Below are positions 1 to 5,340 of a stretch of DNA of 5,340 bases, in pieces. The stretch covers positions 1 to 5,340 of the forward strand of contig JBDTDR010000049.1 in NCBI GenBank assembly GCA_039922955.1, read 5' to 3'. Origin of the DNA: Tumulicola sp039922955 (lineage in GTDB: Bacteria; Vulcanimicrobiota; Vulcanimicrobiia; Vulcanimicrobiales; Vulcanimicrobiaceae). The notes below the pieces were generated by a model. That model had not been told where the DNA came from. It saw nothing but the letters and a program-made list of their open reading frames with translations, and made no database searches. How positions within the stretch are numbered: the first letter of the stretch is position 1; the number at the start of each line of letters is the position of its first letter. Made by a program: the position numbers and the translations under genes.

Positions 1-1
1 C

Positions 2-454
2 CTTGCCATAGCCACCGAAGATCTCGGCGCCCAGTTCGACCCTTCGAACGACCCCGACGAACCGGCCGGCCTCGTCCTGATCGGTCGCGAGCGCGGCGCC
101 GCCCTGCGCTGCGCGCCGCCGCACAACAAACCGACGCCCCAGGAGCTGCGCAACTGCTTTCCTTACGTCGTTGAAGAGTTTGATGCGCTTGCGCGGCTGC
201 GGGTCGCGATCGGGCTAGGGTCGATCGGTTTCGCCGCCATCCTCAAAGCGTTGCGCGAACGCGGCTTTACGTTCGATTCCAAAGCGCCGAAGTTCGCCCA
301 TGCCGCAGAAGCGACGGCCAGCAACGCAACGCGCGAGATCGTCGTCCTGGCGTCGTACCACCCGAGCCGCCAGAACACGAACACGGGCGTCTTGACCGTT
401 CCCATGTTCGATGCGATCTTCACACGCGCGCGAGCGATCCTCGACCGCGGCTAG
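2..454 (+). CDS. Uracil-DNA glycosylase, family 5 (UDGb type), C-terminal 150 residues; 5' end outside the window
   Basis: This is the C-terminal part of a DNA repair enzyme that removes uracil, and in this family other deaminated bases, from DNA in base excision repair. The visible reading frame shows the family signature RCAPPHNKPTPQEL at residues 36-49 of the fragment. C37 and C52 sit where the second pair of 4Fe-4S cluster cysteines is expected. A hydrophobic strand, RVAIGLGSIGF, follows at 67-77. The active-site loop SYHPSRQNTNTG lies at 118-129 and contains the conserved HPS(Q/R)QNT of family 5. The chain ends with a helix, FTRARAILDRG, which is a normal C-terminus for the family. The N-terminal half, with the GxAPA motif and the first two cluster cysteines, lies upstream of the window. 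The gene is not obviously linked in function to its neighbours, and I see no clear terminator after its TAG. Confidence 0.9.
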   Translation, partial: LAIATEDLGAQFDPSNDPDEPAGLVLIGRERGAALRCAPPHNKPTPQELRNCFPYVVEEFDALARLRVAIGLGSIGFAAILKALRERGFTFDSKAPKFAHAAEATASNATREIVVLASYHPSRQNTNTGVLTVPMFDAIFTRARAILDRG

Positions 455-531
455 CGAATCTTCGAAGTAGCGGGCGATCTGGCGATCACTCCAGCCCGGC
501 AGCACAAGATAGAACTGGGTACAAATGCGGG

Positions 532-537
532 TATAAT
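532..537 (+). promoter_or_regulatory. Putative -10 box (TATAAT) ahead of the DUF2384 antitoxin
   Basis: A perfect TATAAT lies in the most A/T-rich stretch of the window (16/40 G+C at 501-540), about 55 bp before the ATG at 592. A start of transcription near 544 would give a leader of about 48 nt. No good -35 hexamer is seen 16-18 bp upstream; the sequence there is around ATAGAA. The promoter would therefore be weak or activator-dependent, or it follows another sigma-factor consensus. Confidence 0.45.
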
Positions 538-559
538 ATGGTGGATACAATCGGGGATG

Positions 560-594
560 CATGGTAGGCCCCGGGATGGAGGGACCCAGCCATG
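560..594 (+). promoter_or_regulatory. Ribosome binding site for ATG 592 inside an imperfect inverted repeat
   Basis: GGAGGG at 578-583 is the strongest Shine-Dalgarno sequence near the antitoxin and sits 8 nt before the ATG at 592-594. The site is embedded in an imperfect hairpin. CATGG at 560-564 pairs with CCATG at 590-594, a G-U pair and GG/CC follow, then CC (571-572) pairs with GG (582-583) of the Shine-Dalgarno. The start codon would lie in the base of the stem and the ribosome site near the loop. It could be a translational control hairpin or a DNA operator. The ATG it serves is in the +1 frame relative to the DUF2384 domain. Confidence 0.4.
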
Positions 595-607
595 ACGACG
601 CAGCTCC

Positions 608-898
608 TTGAAGAAGTTCACGACCCGACTAGCGGCCTGCTCGATGCGAAATCGCGTGAAGCCCGACACGCTCAAGAAGAACTCGGCTGCCCCCAGCGCT
701 CAGCCGGCATTGCAAAAGCTCGTCCACGCTTGGGAGATCCTTCAGACGATCTTCCCCGACGACGCGGCCATCAGAGCTTGCTTGCAGCACCCGCTACGAG
801 CGTTCAAAGGAAAGACGCCCGGCTGGCTGCTTGAGGAGCACGGCGTCGAGGCGTTCGAAGCACTCGCCGTAGAGATGGCGGAGGGCCCCAATGGCTAG
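608..898 (+). CDS. Xre/MbcA/ParS-type (DUF2384) antitoxin, small, possibly frameshifted or N-terminally eroded
   Basis: Residues 20-93 match the C-terminal toxin-binding region of Xre/MbcA/ParS antitoxins. TLKKNSAAPS at 21-30 corresponds to the usual TL.KNP.SPS linker after the helix-turn-helix. LVHAWEILQTIF at 38-49 is the first helix. HPLRAFKGKTPGWLL at 61-75 is the typical P...l.G.TP..ll motif, and a final helix ends in MAEGPNG. Known members neutralise RES-type NAD-degrading toxins and repress their own promoter. Here the start is doubtful. In the domain's frame only TTG 608 or ATG 644 is available, and neither has a ribosome site. The well-placed ATG 592 is in another frame, where it reads SGLLDA, resembling the usual SGRLDA before the helix-turn-helix. 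About 20-25 residues of DNA-binding region seem to be missing. The domain call is fairly secure, but whether the gene is intact is not. Confidence 0.6.
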   Translation: MKKFTTRLAACSMRNRVKPDTLKKNSAAPSAQPALQKLVHAWEILQTIFPDDAAIRACLQHPLRAFKGKTPGWLLEEHGVEAFEALAVEMAEGPNG

Positions 899-1067
899 AG
901 CTTTCGACGTGAGGACCGAATACGGTTTGCTTACGCTAAATGGCACGTCGATCCGAAGCCGACAGAAGATCGAGATGCTTATCTATGCCGTAGTTGGGAC
1001 TCTACCGACGCCTATATCAGAGCGTTTCCGGAAACCCACGACGCCGAACCCTTATTTGCGCTCGTGA
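891..1067 (+). CDS. Small ORF at the toxin position, 58 aa, unrecognised, doubtful
   Basis: The ATG overlaps the last 8 bases of the DUF2384 gene, a spacing typical of antitoxin-toxin pairs. The product begins MARAFDVRTEYGLL and has a short hydrophobic stretch, MLIYAVVGTL, at about 29-38. It lacks the glycine-rich GGRW(N) core and other RES-toxin hallmarks, and I do not recognise a family. After its TGA the same frame stays open through the next ORF to 1262, so both may be pieces of one broken gene. Third-position G+C is only slightly above half by eye, so codon bias gives little support. Confidence 0.22.
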   Translation: MARAFDVRTEYGLLTLNGTSIRSRQKIEMLIYAVVGTLPTPISERFRKPTTPNPYLRS

Positions 1068-1258
1068 CAGGCTGATCCCATGAGTATTGCTTTTCGTTTG
1101 CCTGATTATGGCATAACCGTTTGGGAGAACGCGAGCGGCGTGTACACATCCGCTGGAAGCTACGATGGAGCGCGCATCCGGTCCGCCGCCCCTTTCGACG
1201 ACGGAGAACGGTGCACGTTTTTGATCGAGCAATCCCCAAACCTTTGTGATTCAGGGCA
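899..1258. other. Low-GC stretch with no confident gene
   Basis: Two sampled lines here contain 32/60 and 30/60 G+C, clearly below the operon downstream. I see two short plus-strand ORFs (891-1067 and 1080-1262). Frame 2 also stays open after the antitoxin stop until the TGA at 1073-1075, but has no start codon. No tRNA fold, terminator with a T-run, insertion sequence end or repeat array was recognised. The likeliest reading is decayed accessory DNA, a toxin remnant or acquired sequence, between the glycosylase and the lipoprotein gene. Confidence 0.4.
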
Positions 1259-1262
1259 CTAG
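1080..1262 (+). CDS. Hypothetical 60-aa protein, convergent with the lipoprotein gene
   Basis: The ORF runs from ATG 1080 to a TAG at 1260-1262. That stop shares the four-base palindrome CTAG with the stop of the minus-strand lipoprotein gene. The product has a plausible soluble composition, with ENASGVYTSAGSYDG in the middle and two cysteines near the end, but matches no family I know. Only a weak AGG precedes the start (1068-1070). It is in frame with the 891-1067 ORF, separated by TGA and four codons, so it may be the second half of a broken gene. Codons are less GC-biased than in the operon downstream. Confidence 0.25.
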   Translation: MSIAFRLPDYGITVWENASGVYTSAGSYDGARIRSAAPFDDGERCTFLIEQSPNLCDSGH

Positions 1263-2485
1263 GTTGGGCTTGACGTCGGTGTCGGGCCGCCGCTCGGGGT
1301 GGGGCTTGGCTGCGGCGTCGGCGTCGCCGAAATCGGTCCGACCAGGACGCTCGATCCGGTCGCGCCCCCCGCGATGGTCACGTTGCGCCCGCGCGCTCCG
1401 GGAAGGAACACGCGCGGCTTCGCGTATAGCCCGTGCGAGTCGGTGCCCTGTGTCAGCCGATTCCAGACGTCGCCGAATGCATACACCGTGGCTTGTGCTG
1501 CGGTAACCGAGATTTCCGACACGACGCTCGCGGCGCCGATGAAAATATTTCCGCCGGACGACTGCGTCGGCCCTTGCCCGAAGTCGATAACGGCGATCGG
1601 CAGCGGCGACACGATCGGCGCGACCGAATCTTGATACCCATATCGCTGCGATTGGAACGTTTGGTAGGAAGCGTCTACATTGGCGCTGCCGTCTGTATTG
1701 ATGCCGATCTTCCCCCCGATGATGCTTTCGGTCGGCTGGCCGGTCAAGCTGATGTTCGGCGCGACGCCGGTCGGCGCGGTGAACGCGAGCAGCGCGTAGT
1801 CGCCGCCCAAAATCGTGCACGCCGTACAGCTGAGGCTGCCGCCGGGGAGAACGATGCCGCCCAGGTTTGGATGCGTCAAGGGGGTACCGCTGGCGAACGC
1901 CGCATGCGAAGCGGTCAAGGCTCCCAACACGTCGGCTCCCGCATACGCGGCGCCGGCCCGTAACGCGAGCCGCGAAGAGCCGACGTAGACCCCCGTTAGC
2001 GACACACCCGACGTAACCGCCTGCGCCACTTCGAGGGTCGCGAAGGCGCTTCCGGGCGGCTTCCCGAGGAGTTTTTCATAGGCCGTATCTTCGCCAAAGC
2101 CGTCGATGAACGATCCCATATTCTTGAACGGGCCGCGGCCAAACCCGCTTCCGGCGATCGTCATCCCGGTGGGAATGACGATCGGAAATATTTCGCCGTT
2201 GGCCGCGTCGTACGCGCCGGTCGCAAGCTGGATGGTCAGATTCGGCGTTAACGAGGCTTTCACCACGGCGACCGCTTTGGTCAGCGTTTTATACGGTTTG
2301 GTCGCGGTGCCGTTTCCGGTTGAATCGCTGCCCGTTGCCGGGTTGACGTTGATCGTGGTCAACGGCGAAGCGGTCGCCGGAATCGGCGAAGATTTTCCAC
2401 GGCGCGTGCATCCGACGCCGCTGACCAGGCCGGTTATCGCCACCGCGGCGATGATCAGGAAGAAAGCGCGCGTAAGCCAGAACAT
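1259..2485 (-). CDS. Exported DUF1565-type right-handed beta-helix protein, probable lipoprotein, 408 aa
   Basis: The N-terminus has one arginine (R6), a hydrophobic core at 7-21 and a possible lipobox GVGC with C26 as the lipidated residue. The -3 position is G rather than the usual L, so cleavage by signal peptidase II is probable but not certain. From about residue 44 the sequence INVNPATGSDSTGNGT, then TKPYKTLTKAV, then a strand, GAYDAANGEIFPIVIPTG, is the hallmark of DUF1565. This segment opens right-handed beta-helix proteins and marks short extracellular parallel-beta folds. G-, S- and T-rich strands continue to about 385, with one C-T-A-C pair at 220-223. The last 21 residues are a P/T/S tail like a surface linker. 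An AAAAGGG lies 7 nt before the ATG. A role in binding or anchoring at the cell surface is inferred; no catalytic residues are evident. It is divergent from the acyl reductase operon. Confidence 0.78.
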   Translation of the reverse strand: MFWLTRAFFLIIAAVAITGLVSGVGCTRRGKSSPIPATASPLTTINVNPATGSDSTGNGTATKPYKTLTKAVAVVKASLTPNLTIQLATGAYDAANGEIFPIVIPTGMTIAGSGFGRGPFKNMGSFIDGFGEDTAYEKLLGKPPGSAFATLEVAQAVTSGVSLTGVYVGSSRLALRAGAAYAGADVLGALTASHAAFASGTPLTHPNLGGIVLPGGSLSCTACTILGGDYALLAFTAPTGVAPNISLTGQPTESIIGGKIGINTDGSANVDASYQTFQSQRYGYQDSVAPIVSPLPIAVIDFGQGPTQSSGGNIFIGAASVVSEISVTAAQATVYAFGDVWNRLTQGTDSHGLYAKPRVFLPGARGRNVTIAGGATGSSVLVGPISATPTPQPSPTPSGGPTPTSSPT

Positions 2486-2508
2486 CGAAGCGCCCTTTTG
2501 CCGCTATA

Positions 2509-2531
2509 GCTCCTAGCGACCTGCTAGGAGC
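2509..2531. repeat. Perfect 9-bp inverted repeat with 5-nt spacer in the divergent promoter region
   Basis: GCTCCTAGC at 2509-2517 is followed by GACCT and then GCTAGGAGC at 2523-2531, which is its exact reverse complement. The repeat sits in the 77-bp gap between the minus-strand lipoprotein start (2485) and the plus-strand reductase start (2563), 31 bp before the latter. A GCTATAGC palindrome at 2503-2510 overlaps its edge. There is no T-run on either side, so a transcription terminator is unlikely. An operator for a dimeric regulator acting on both genes, or an mRNA leader hairpin, is the better explanation. Confidence 0.55.
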
Positions 2532-2562
2532 GTGTCGGGCCCCGAGCGCGAACTCTTGTGCC

Positions 2563-3783
2563 ATGAGACTCGTCGAGCGCCCGGTTCGTTCCATCGTTCG
2601 CGCGGTAGCCGATGCGGCGGCGCGATGGGCCGACGCCGATTTTCCGCCGCGGGTGCGCGCGCTCGGGGCCGTCTGCGCGCGCACCGGGTATTCGGTGCCG
2701 GTCGTCGAGTATGCGCTCGATCGGCTCTTCACCTCGCTAACGCGACCCGAAATCGAAGCGACGATTGCGACCGAGCTCGGTTCGCTACGCGCGCTCGACG
2801 AATTCGTCGAACGCGACGGACGGCCGCGCGCTCGCGCGTTGCCCGTCGGCCGCGTCTGCATCGTTTCGAGCCGGACGACGATCGGGGTTGCGATCGTCCC
2901 CGCGATCTTCGCGCTCTGTGCGAAGTGCGATGTGCTGGTCAAGGACCGCGAGGATGCGCTGGTCGCGGCGTTCTTTGCGACGCTCGCCGAAGAGCTTGAC
3001 GAGTTGCGCGAAGCGGCCGCGGCGCGCTCGTGGGACGGCGAGGACGACGCGAGCGATCTCGGCGATTTCGCCGCCGTCGTGGCGTACGGCGACGACGCCG
3101 TGCTGGCACGCATACGCCGAAGGCTTCCGATTACGACGCGGATGATTCCGTTTGGATCGAAGGCCAGCTGCGGATACGTCACGCGTGAAGCGCTGGCCGA
3201 CGAAAACGCGGCGCGGCGTATCGCCGGCGACGCAGCGCGCGACCTGGTGCTCTACGACACCGAGGGCTGCCTTTCGCTGCACGTGCTGTTCGTCGAACGC
3301 GGAGGCCGCGTTTCGCCGCGAGCCTTCGCCGAGCTTCTGGCACGCGCCGTAAAGCGCGCGGGCGTCGAGTTTCCCGTTGGGGCGCGCGACGCGCACGATG
3401 CCGCGCGCCTCGCCGCGGTGCGCGATCTCGCCGCGTTTCGCGCCGCCGGGGGCAGCGGGACGGTGTATTCCGACGCCGCCGCGACGTACGTGGCGGTGCT
3501 GGACCCGCCGGCCGCCGATCCTCCCGCCTTCCTTCCGCGTGCGCTCGGCGTTCGTAGCGTGGACGAGCCGTCTGCGGCTGCCGCGTACCTCGAGCGCCAT
3601 TGCATACCCATCGAGGCCGTCGCCGCTGACACGCCGCGCCCCGACGTCACCGCCATGGCGATCCGCATCGGTGCCGCGAGAATCGCACCGTTCGGCCGAA
3701 TGCAGTCGCCGCCGCTTGCCGGCTATCACGGCGGGCGACCGCGCATCGCCGATTTCGTTCGCTGGATAGGAGACGAGACGTGA
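2563..3783 (+). CDS. Acyl-CoA (acyl-thioester) reductase, LuxC family, 406 aa
   Basis: LuxC-family proteins belong to the aldehyde dehydrogenase superfamily and reduce an acyl thioester to an aldehyde with NADPH through a cysteine-bound acyl enzyme. The nucleophile is C236 within YDTEGCLSLHVLFVE (231-245), the equivalent of the LuxC active-site loop. The cofactor-binding region is seen at 94-127, with PVGRVCIVSSRTTIGVAIVP and then DVLVKDRED with K127. FGSKASCGYV at 197-206 is a conserved strand and loop. The C-terminal signature RIAPFGRMQSPPLAGYHGG at 373-391 corresponds to the GRMQ.PP...W..DG motif of the family. The length is a little short of typical LuxC (about 450-480 aa). ATG 2563 is the only plausible start, and it lacks a clear ribosome site. 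No LuxD or LuxE homologue is in view, so the acyl donor could be CoA or a carrier protein. It is translationally coupled to the aminotransferase. Confidence 0.88.
   Translation: MRLVERPVRSIVRAVADAAARWADADFPPRVRALGAVCARTGYSVPVVEYALDRLFTSLTRPEIEATIATELGSLRALDEFVERDGRPRARALPVGRVCIVSSRTTIGVAIVPAIFALCAKCDVLVKDREDALVAAFFATLAEELDELREAAAARSWDGEDDASDLGDFAAVVAYGDDAVLARIRRRLPITTRMIPFGSKASCGYVTREALADENAARRIAGDAARDLVLYDTEGCLSLHVLFVERGGRVSPRAFAELLARAVKRAGVEFPVGARDAHDAARLAAVRDLAAFRAAGGSGTVYSDAAATYVAVLDPPAADPPAFLPRALGVRSVDEPSAAAAYLERHCIPIEAVAADTPRPDVTAMAIRIGAARIAPFGRMQSPPLAGYHGGRPRIADFVRWIGDET
3768..3783 (+). promoter_or_regulatory. Ribosome binding site and GTGA stop/start overlap
   Basis: AGGAGA at 3768-3773 lies 6 nt before GTG 3780. 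The GTG overlaps the reductase TGA (3781-3783) as GTGA. The Shine-Dalgarno is inside the last codons of the reductase. This fixes the GTG as the aminotransferase start and points to translational coupling of the two enzymes. Confidence 0.75.
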
Positions 3784-5078
3784 GCGAAGACGACCCGCTC
3801 GAACGTTTGAGCGGCGCGGTCCCCGGACCGCGTACGGCCGAACACATCCCCGCTTTGCGCGCGTACGAGTCGCAAAACGTCACCCATCTCGCCGATGATT
3901 TTCCCGTTTTTTGGGAGTCGGCGCGCGGAGCGACGGTCGTCGACGTGGACGGCAATCGGTATCTCGATCTCACCGCGGCGTTCGGGGTGGCCAACGTCGG
4001 GCATGCAAATCCGCGCGTCACCGCGGCGGTCGCGGATCAAGCGGAACGGCTCATGCACGGCATGGGCGACGTACATCCGACGGCGGTGCGCGCGCGGCTG
4101 CTCGAACGTCTCGCGCAGATCCTTCCGCCCGGATTGAAAAAGACGTTTCTTGCGACGACCGGTTCGGAAGCCGTCGAAGCGGCGTTGAAGACGGCGACGC
4201 TCGCAACCGGACGCTCGCGATTTGCTTCGTACCGCGGCGCGTACCACGGCCTTTCCCTCGGCGCCCTCACCGTCTGCGGCATCGACAAGTTTCGAGAACC
4301 CTTTGCGCCGGCGTTGGGGCAACGCGCGCTTCTCCTCGACTATCCCGGCAGCGACGAGACCGCCGACGGCGCCATCGCACGGACGCGCGCGGAACTGACC
4401 GGCCACACCGATGTCGCGGCGCTCCTGATCGAGCCGATTCAAGGCCGCGCCGGCTGCATCGTACCCCCGCCGGGGTATCTGTCCGCGGTGCGGGCGCTGT
4501 GCGACGACCTCGGCATCCTCATGATCGTTGACGAAATCTACACCGGCTTCGGGAGGACGGGAACGTGGTTCGCGGTGGATCGCGAAGGCGTGCTACCCGA
4601 CATCATCTGCATCGGCAAGGCGATGGGGTCCGGCTTTCCGATCAGCGCGGCGGTCGGCCGCGCAGAGGTCATGGATGCGTGGCCGCTCTCGAACGGCGAG
4701 GCCCTGCATACGTCCACGTACTTGGGCAATCCGATGGGCTGCGCTGCGGCGCTCGCGACGATTGGGGAACTCGCACGCCGGCACTTACCCGCGCGTGCCG
4801 CCGCACTCGAGCCGTTCTTACGCTCGCGTCTAAACGCACTCACGTCGCGGCGCGTCGTCGTCGGCGTGCGCGGGCGCGGGCTTCTCTGGGGCGTCCAGCT
4901 TGCCAACCCGGGCGTCGCCGCGGCGACCGTCAAACGGGCGCTCCGCGCGGGGCTCATCCTTCTGCAGTCCGGTGCGGCCGGCGACGTTATCGCGATCACG
5001 CCGCCGTTGGTCATAACCGAGCGCCAGTTAGCGCGCGCCGTCGAGATCTTAGAGGCCGCCATCGACGCTATCGAGTAG
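3780..5078 (+). CDS. Class III PLP-dependent aminotransferase, 432 aa
   Basis: This is a fold-type I aminotransferase of class III (ornithine, GABA and omega-amino acid aminotransferases), which moves amino groups to or from terminal aldehydes or ketones. TTGSEAVEAALK at 126-137 binds the PLP phosphate. YRGAYHGLSLG at 151-161 supplies the ring-stacking aromatic Y155. E218 is in IEPIQG. D251 in IVDEIYTGFGRTG contacts the pyridine nitrogen. K280 in CIGKAMGSGFPISA is the Schiff-base lysine. HTSTYLGNPMGCAAA at 310-324 carries the conserved threonine and GNP. VRGRGLLWGVQL at 363-374 is the usual C-terminal arginine-containing motif. The length is normal and no key residue is missing. GTG start, overlapping the reductase. 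Its tie to an aldehyde-forming enzyme suggests it aminates that aldehyde; a GABA- or ornithine-type catabolic role cannot be excluded. Likely a cytosolic dimer. Confidence 0.92.
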   Translation: MSEDDPLERLSGAVPGPRTAEHIPALRAYESQNVTHLADDFPVFWESARGATVVDVDGNRYLDLTAAFGVANVGHANPRVTAAVADQAERLMHGMGDVHPTAVRARLLERLAQILPPGLKKTFLATTGSEAVEAALKTATLATGRSRFASYRGAYHGLSLGALTVCGIDKFREPFAPALGQRALLLDYPGSDETADGAIARTRAELTGHTDVAALLIEPIQGRAGCIVPPPGYLSAVRALCDDLGILMIVDEIYTGFGRTGTWFAVDREGVLPDIICIGKAMGSGFPISAAVGRAEVMDAWPLSNGEALHTSTYLGNPMGCAAALATIGELARRHLPARAAALEPFLRSRLNALTSRRVVVGVRGRGLLWGVQLANPGVAAATVKRALRAGLILLQSGAAGDVIAITPPLVITERQLARAVEILEAAIDAIE

Positions 5079-5087
5079 CTCTCGAAC

Positions 5088-5340
5088 GTGGAAACCTATC
5101 GCATCGGCATCGTCGGCGCCGGATTTGGCGTCAGCTCGCATCTGCCCGCCCTGCTCGCCCATCCGCGCTTCGACGTCGTCGCGCTGGCGTCGCCGTCGAG
5201 CGCCGCGCGGATCGCCGCCGAGCGCGGCATTCCCAACGCGTTTGCTTCTTGCGCCGAAATGCTTGCCGGGTGCAAACTCGACGCGGTGACGATCGCGTCG
5301 CCACCGCACGCGCACTCGCGCGACGTTCTCGCCGCGCTCG
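5088..5340 (+). CDS. Gfo/Idh/MocA-family oxidoreductase, N-terminal 84 residues; 3' end outside the window
   Basis: The GTG start opens METYRIGIVGAGFGVSSHLP, a Rossmann dinucleotide site (GAGFG) followed by the H-x-P-A-L helix typical of Gfo/Idh/MocA dehydrogenases. VTIASPPHAHSRDVL at about 68-82 is the second signature, with the (I/V)xxPPxxH loop that contacts the nicotinamide. The family oxidises or reduces sugar alcohols, sugars and related hydroxy-ketones with NAD(P). The C-terminal substrate domain, including the catalytic lysine region, is beyond the window, so the substrate cannot be told. It starts 9 nt after the aminotransferase stop and is probably in the same operon. The ribosome site is weak (GAG at 5073-5075). 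Confidence 0.85.
   Translation, partial: METYRIGIVGAGFGVSSHLPALLAHPRFDVVALASPSSAARIAAERGIPNAFASCAEMLAGCKLDAVTIASPPHAHSRDVLAAL

Noticed and set aside
462..469. CTTCGAAG palindrome just after the glycosylase stop, as a possible terminator
   Set aside because: The stem is only 4 bp with no usable loop, and no T-run follows.
215..562. Minus-strand ORF with a protein-like start (PGWSDRQIARYF)
   Set aside because: Most of it lies opposite the clear glycosylase motifs on the plus strand. The rest covers the antitoxin promoter, and no family was recognised.
891..1075. RES-domain toxin downstream of the antitoxin
   Set aside because: All three plus frames were read. None shows the glycine-rich GGRWN segment or the following Y-x-S and E motifs of RES toxins.
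1000..1258. tRNA gene or attachment site in the low-GC stretch
   Set aside because: No T-loop GTTCRA consensus with a flanking acceptor stem could be found on either strand.
2289..3182. Minus-strand ORF of 297 codons spanning the divergent gap
   Set aside because: It overlaps both the lipoprotein N-terminus and the reductase, and its translation is S/A/R-rich low-complexity sequence. It is a shadow.
2785..3729. Long minus-strand ORF of 314 codons opposite the acyl reductase
   Set aside because: The plus strand has the full LuxC-family motif set. The minus translation is rich in R, A, G and D with no recognisable motif, as expected for the antisense of high-GC coding DNA.
3726..4442. Minus-strand ORF of 238 codons opposite the aminotransferase
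   Set aside because: It is arginine-rich, has no family motif, and lies wholly opposite a complete aminotransferase.

Overview
The window reads as a piece of a high-GC bacterial chromosome. Hand counts of sample lines give 43/60 G+C at 2581-2640, against 32/60 at 901-960 and 30/60 at 1081-1140. Gene content and the A/P/R-rich proteins would fit a little-cultured soil or environmental lineage such as Eremiobacterota (WPS-2). That placement is a guess, because nothing in 5.3 kb fixes the taxon.

Left part (1-1262). The window opens inside the 3' half of a family 5 (UDGb-type) uracil-DNA glycosylase, which ends at 454. A lower-GC stretch follows. It holds a good -10 box, a strong ribosome binding site and a small protein with the Xre/MbcA/ParS (DUF2384) toxin-binding domain. 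The good ribosome binding site serves an ATG that is in a different frame from the domain, so the antitoxin looks frameshifted or eroded. The toxin position just downstream holds only a 58-codon ORF and then a 60-codon ORF in the same frame, separated by one TGA. Neither resembles a RES toxin. I read this block as a decayed or highly diverged toxin-antitoxin locus.

Middle (1259-2485, minus strand). A 408-residue secreted or lipid-anchored protein starts with a DUF1565-type segment of the right-handed beta-helix superfamily and ends in a Pro/Thr/Ser tail. Its start faces the right-hand operon across 77 bp. That gap carries a perfect 9-bp inverted repeat.

Right part (2563-5340, plus strand). 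Three genes lie head to tail: a LuxC-family acyl-thioester reductase, a class III PLP aminotransferase whose GTG overlaps the reductase stop codon by 4 bp, and a Gfo/Idh/MocA oxidoreductase that starts 9 nt later and runs off the window. The first two would convert an acyl thioester to an aldehyde and then to a primary amine. This parallels the fused reductase-aminotransferase enzymes of tambjamine and prodigiosin side-chain synthesis. The operon is therefore a candidate for making an amine-bearing lipid or metabolite, but this is inference. No tRNA, rRNA, CRISPR array or insertion sequence was seen.
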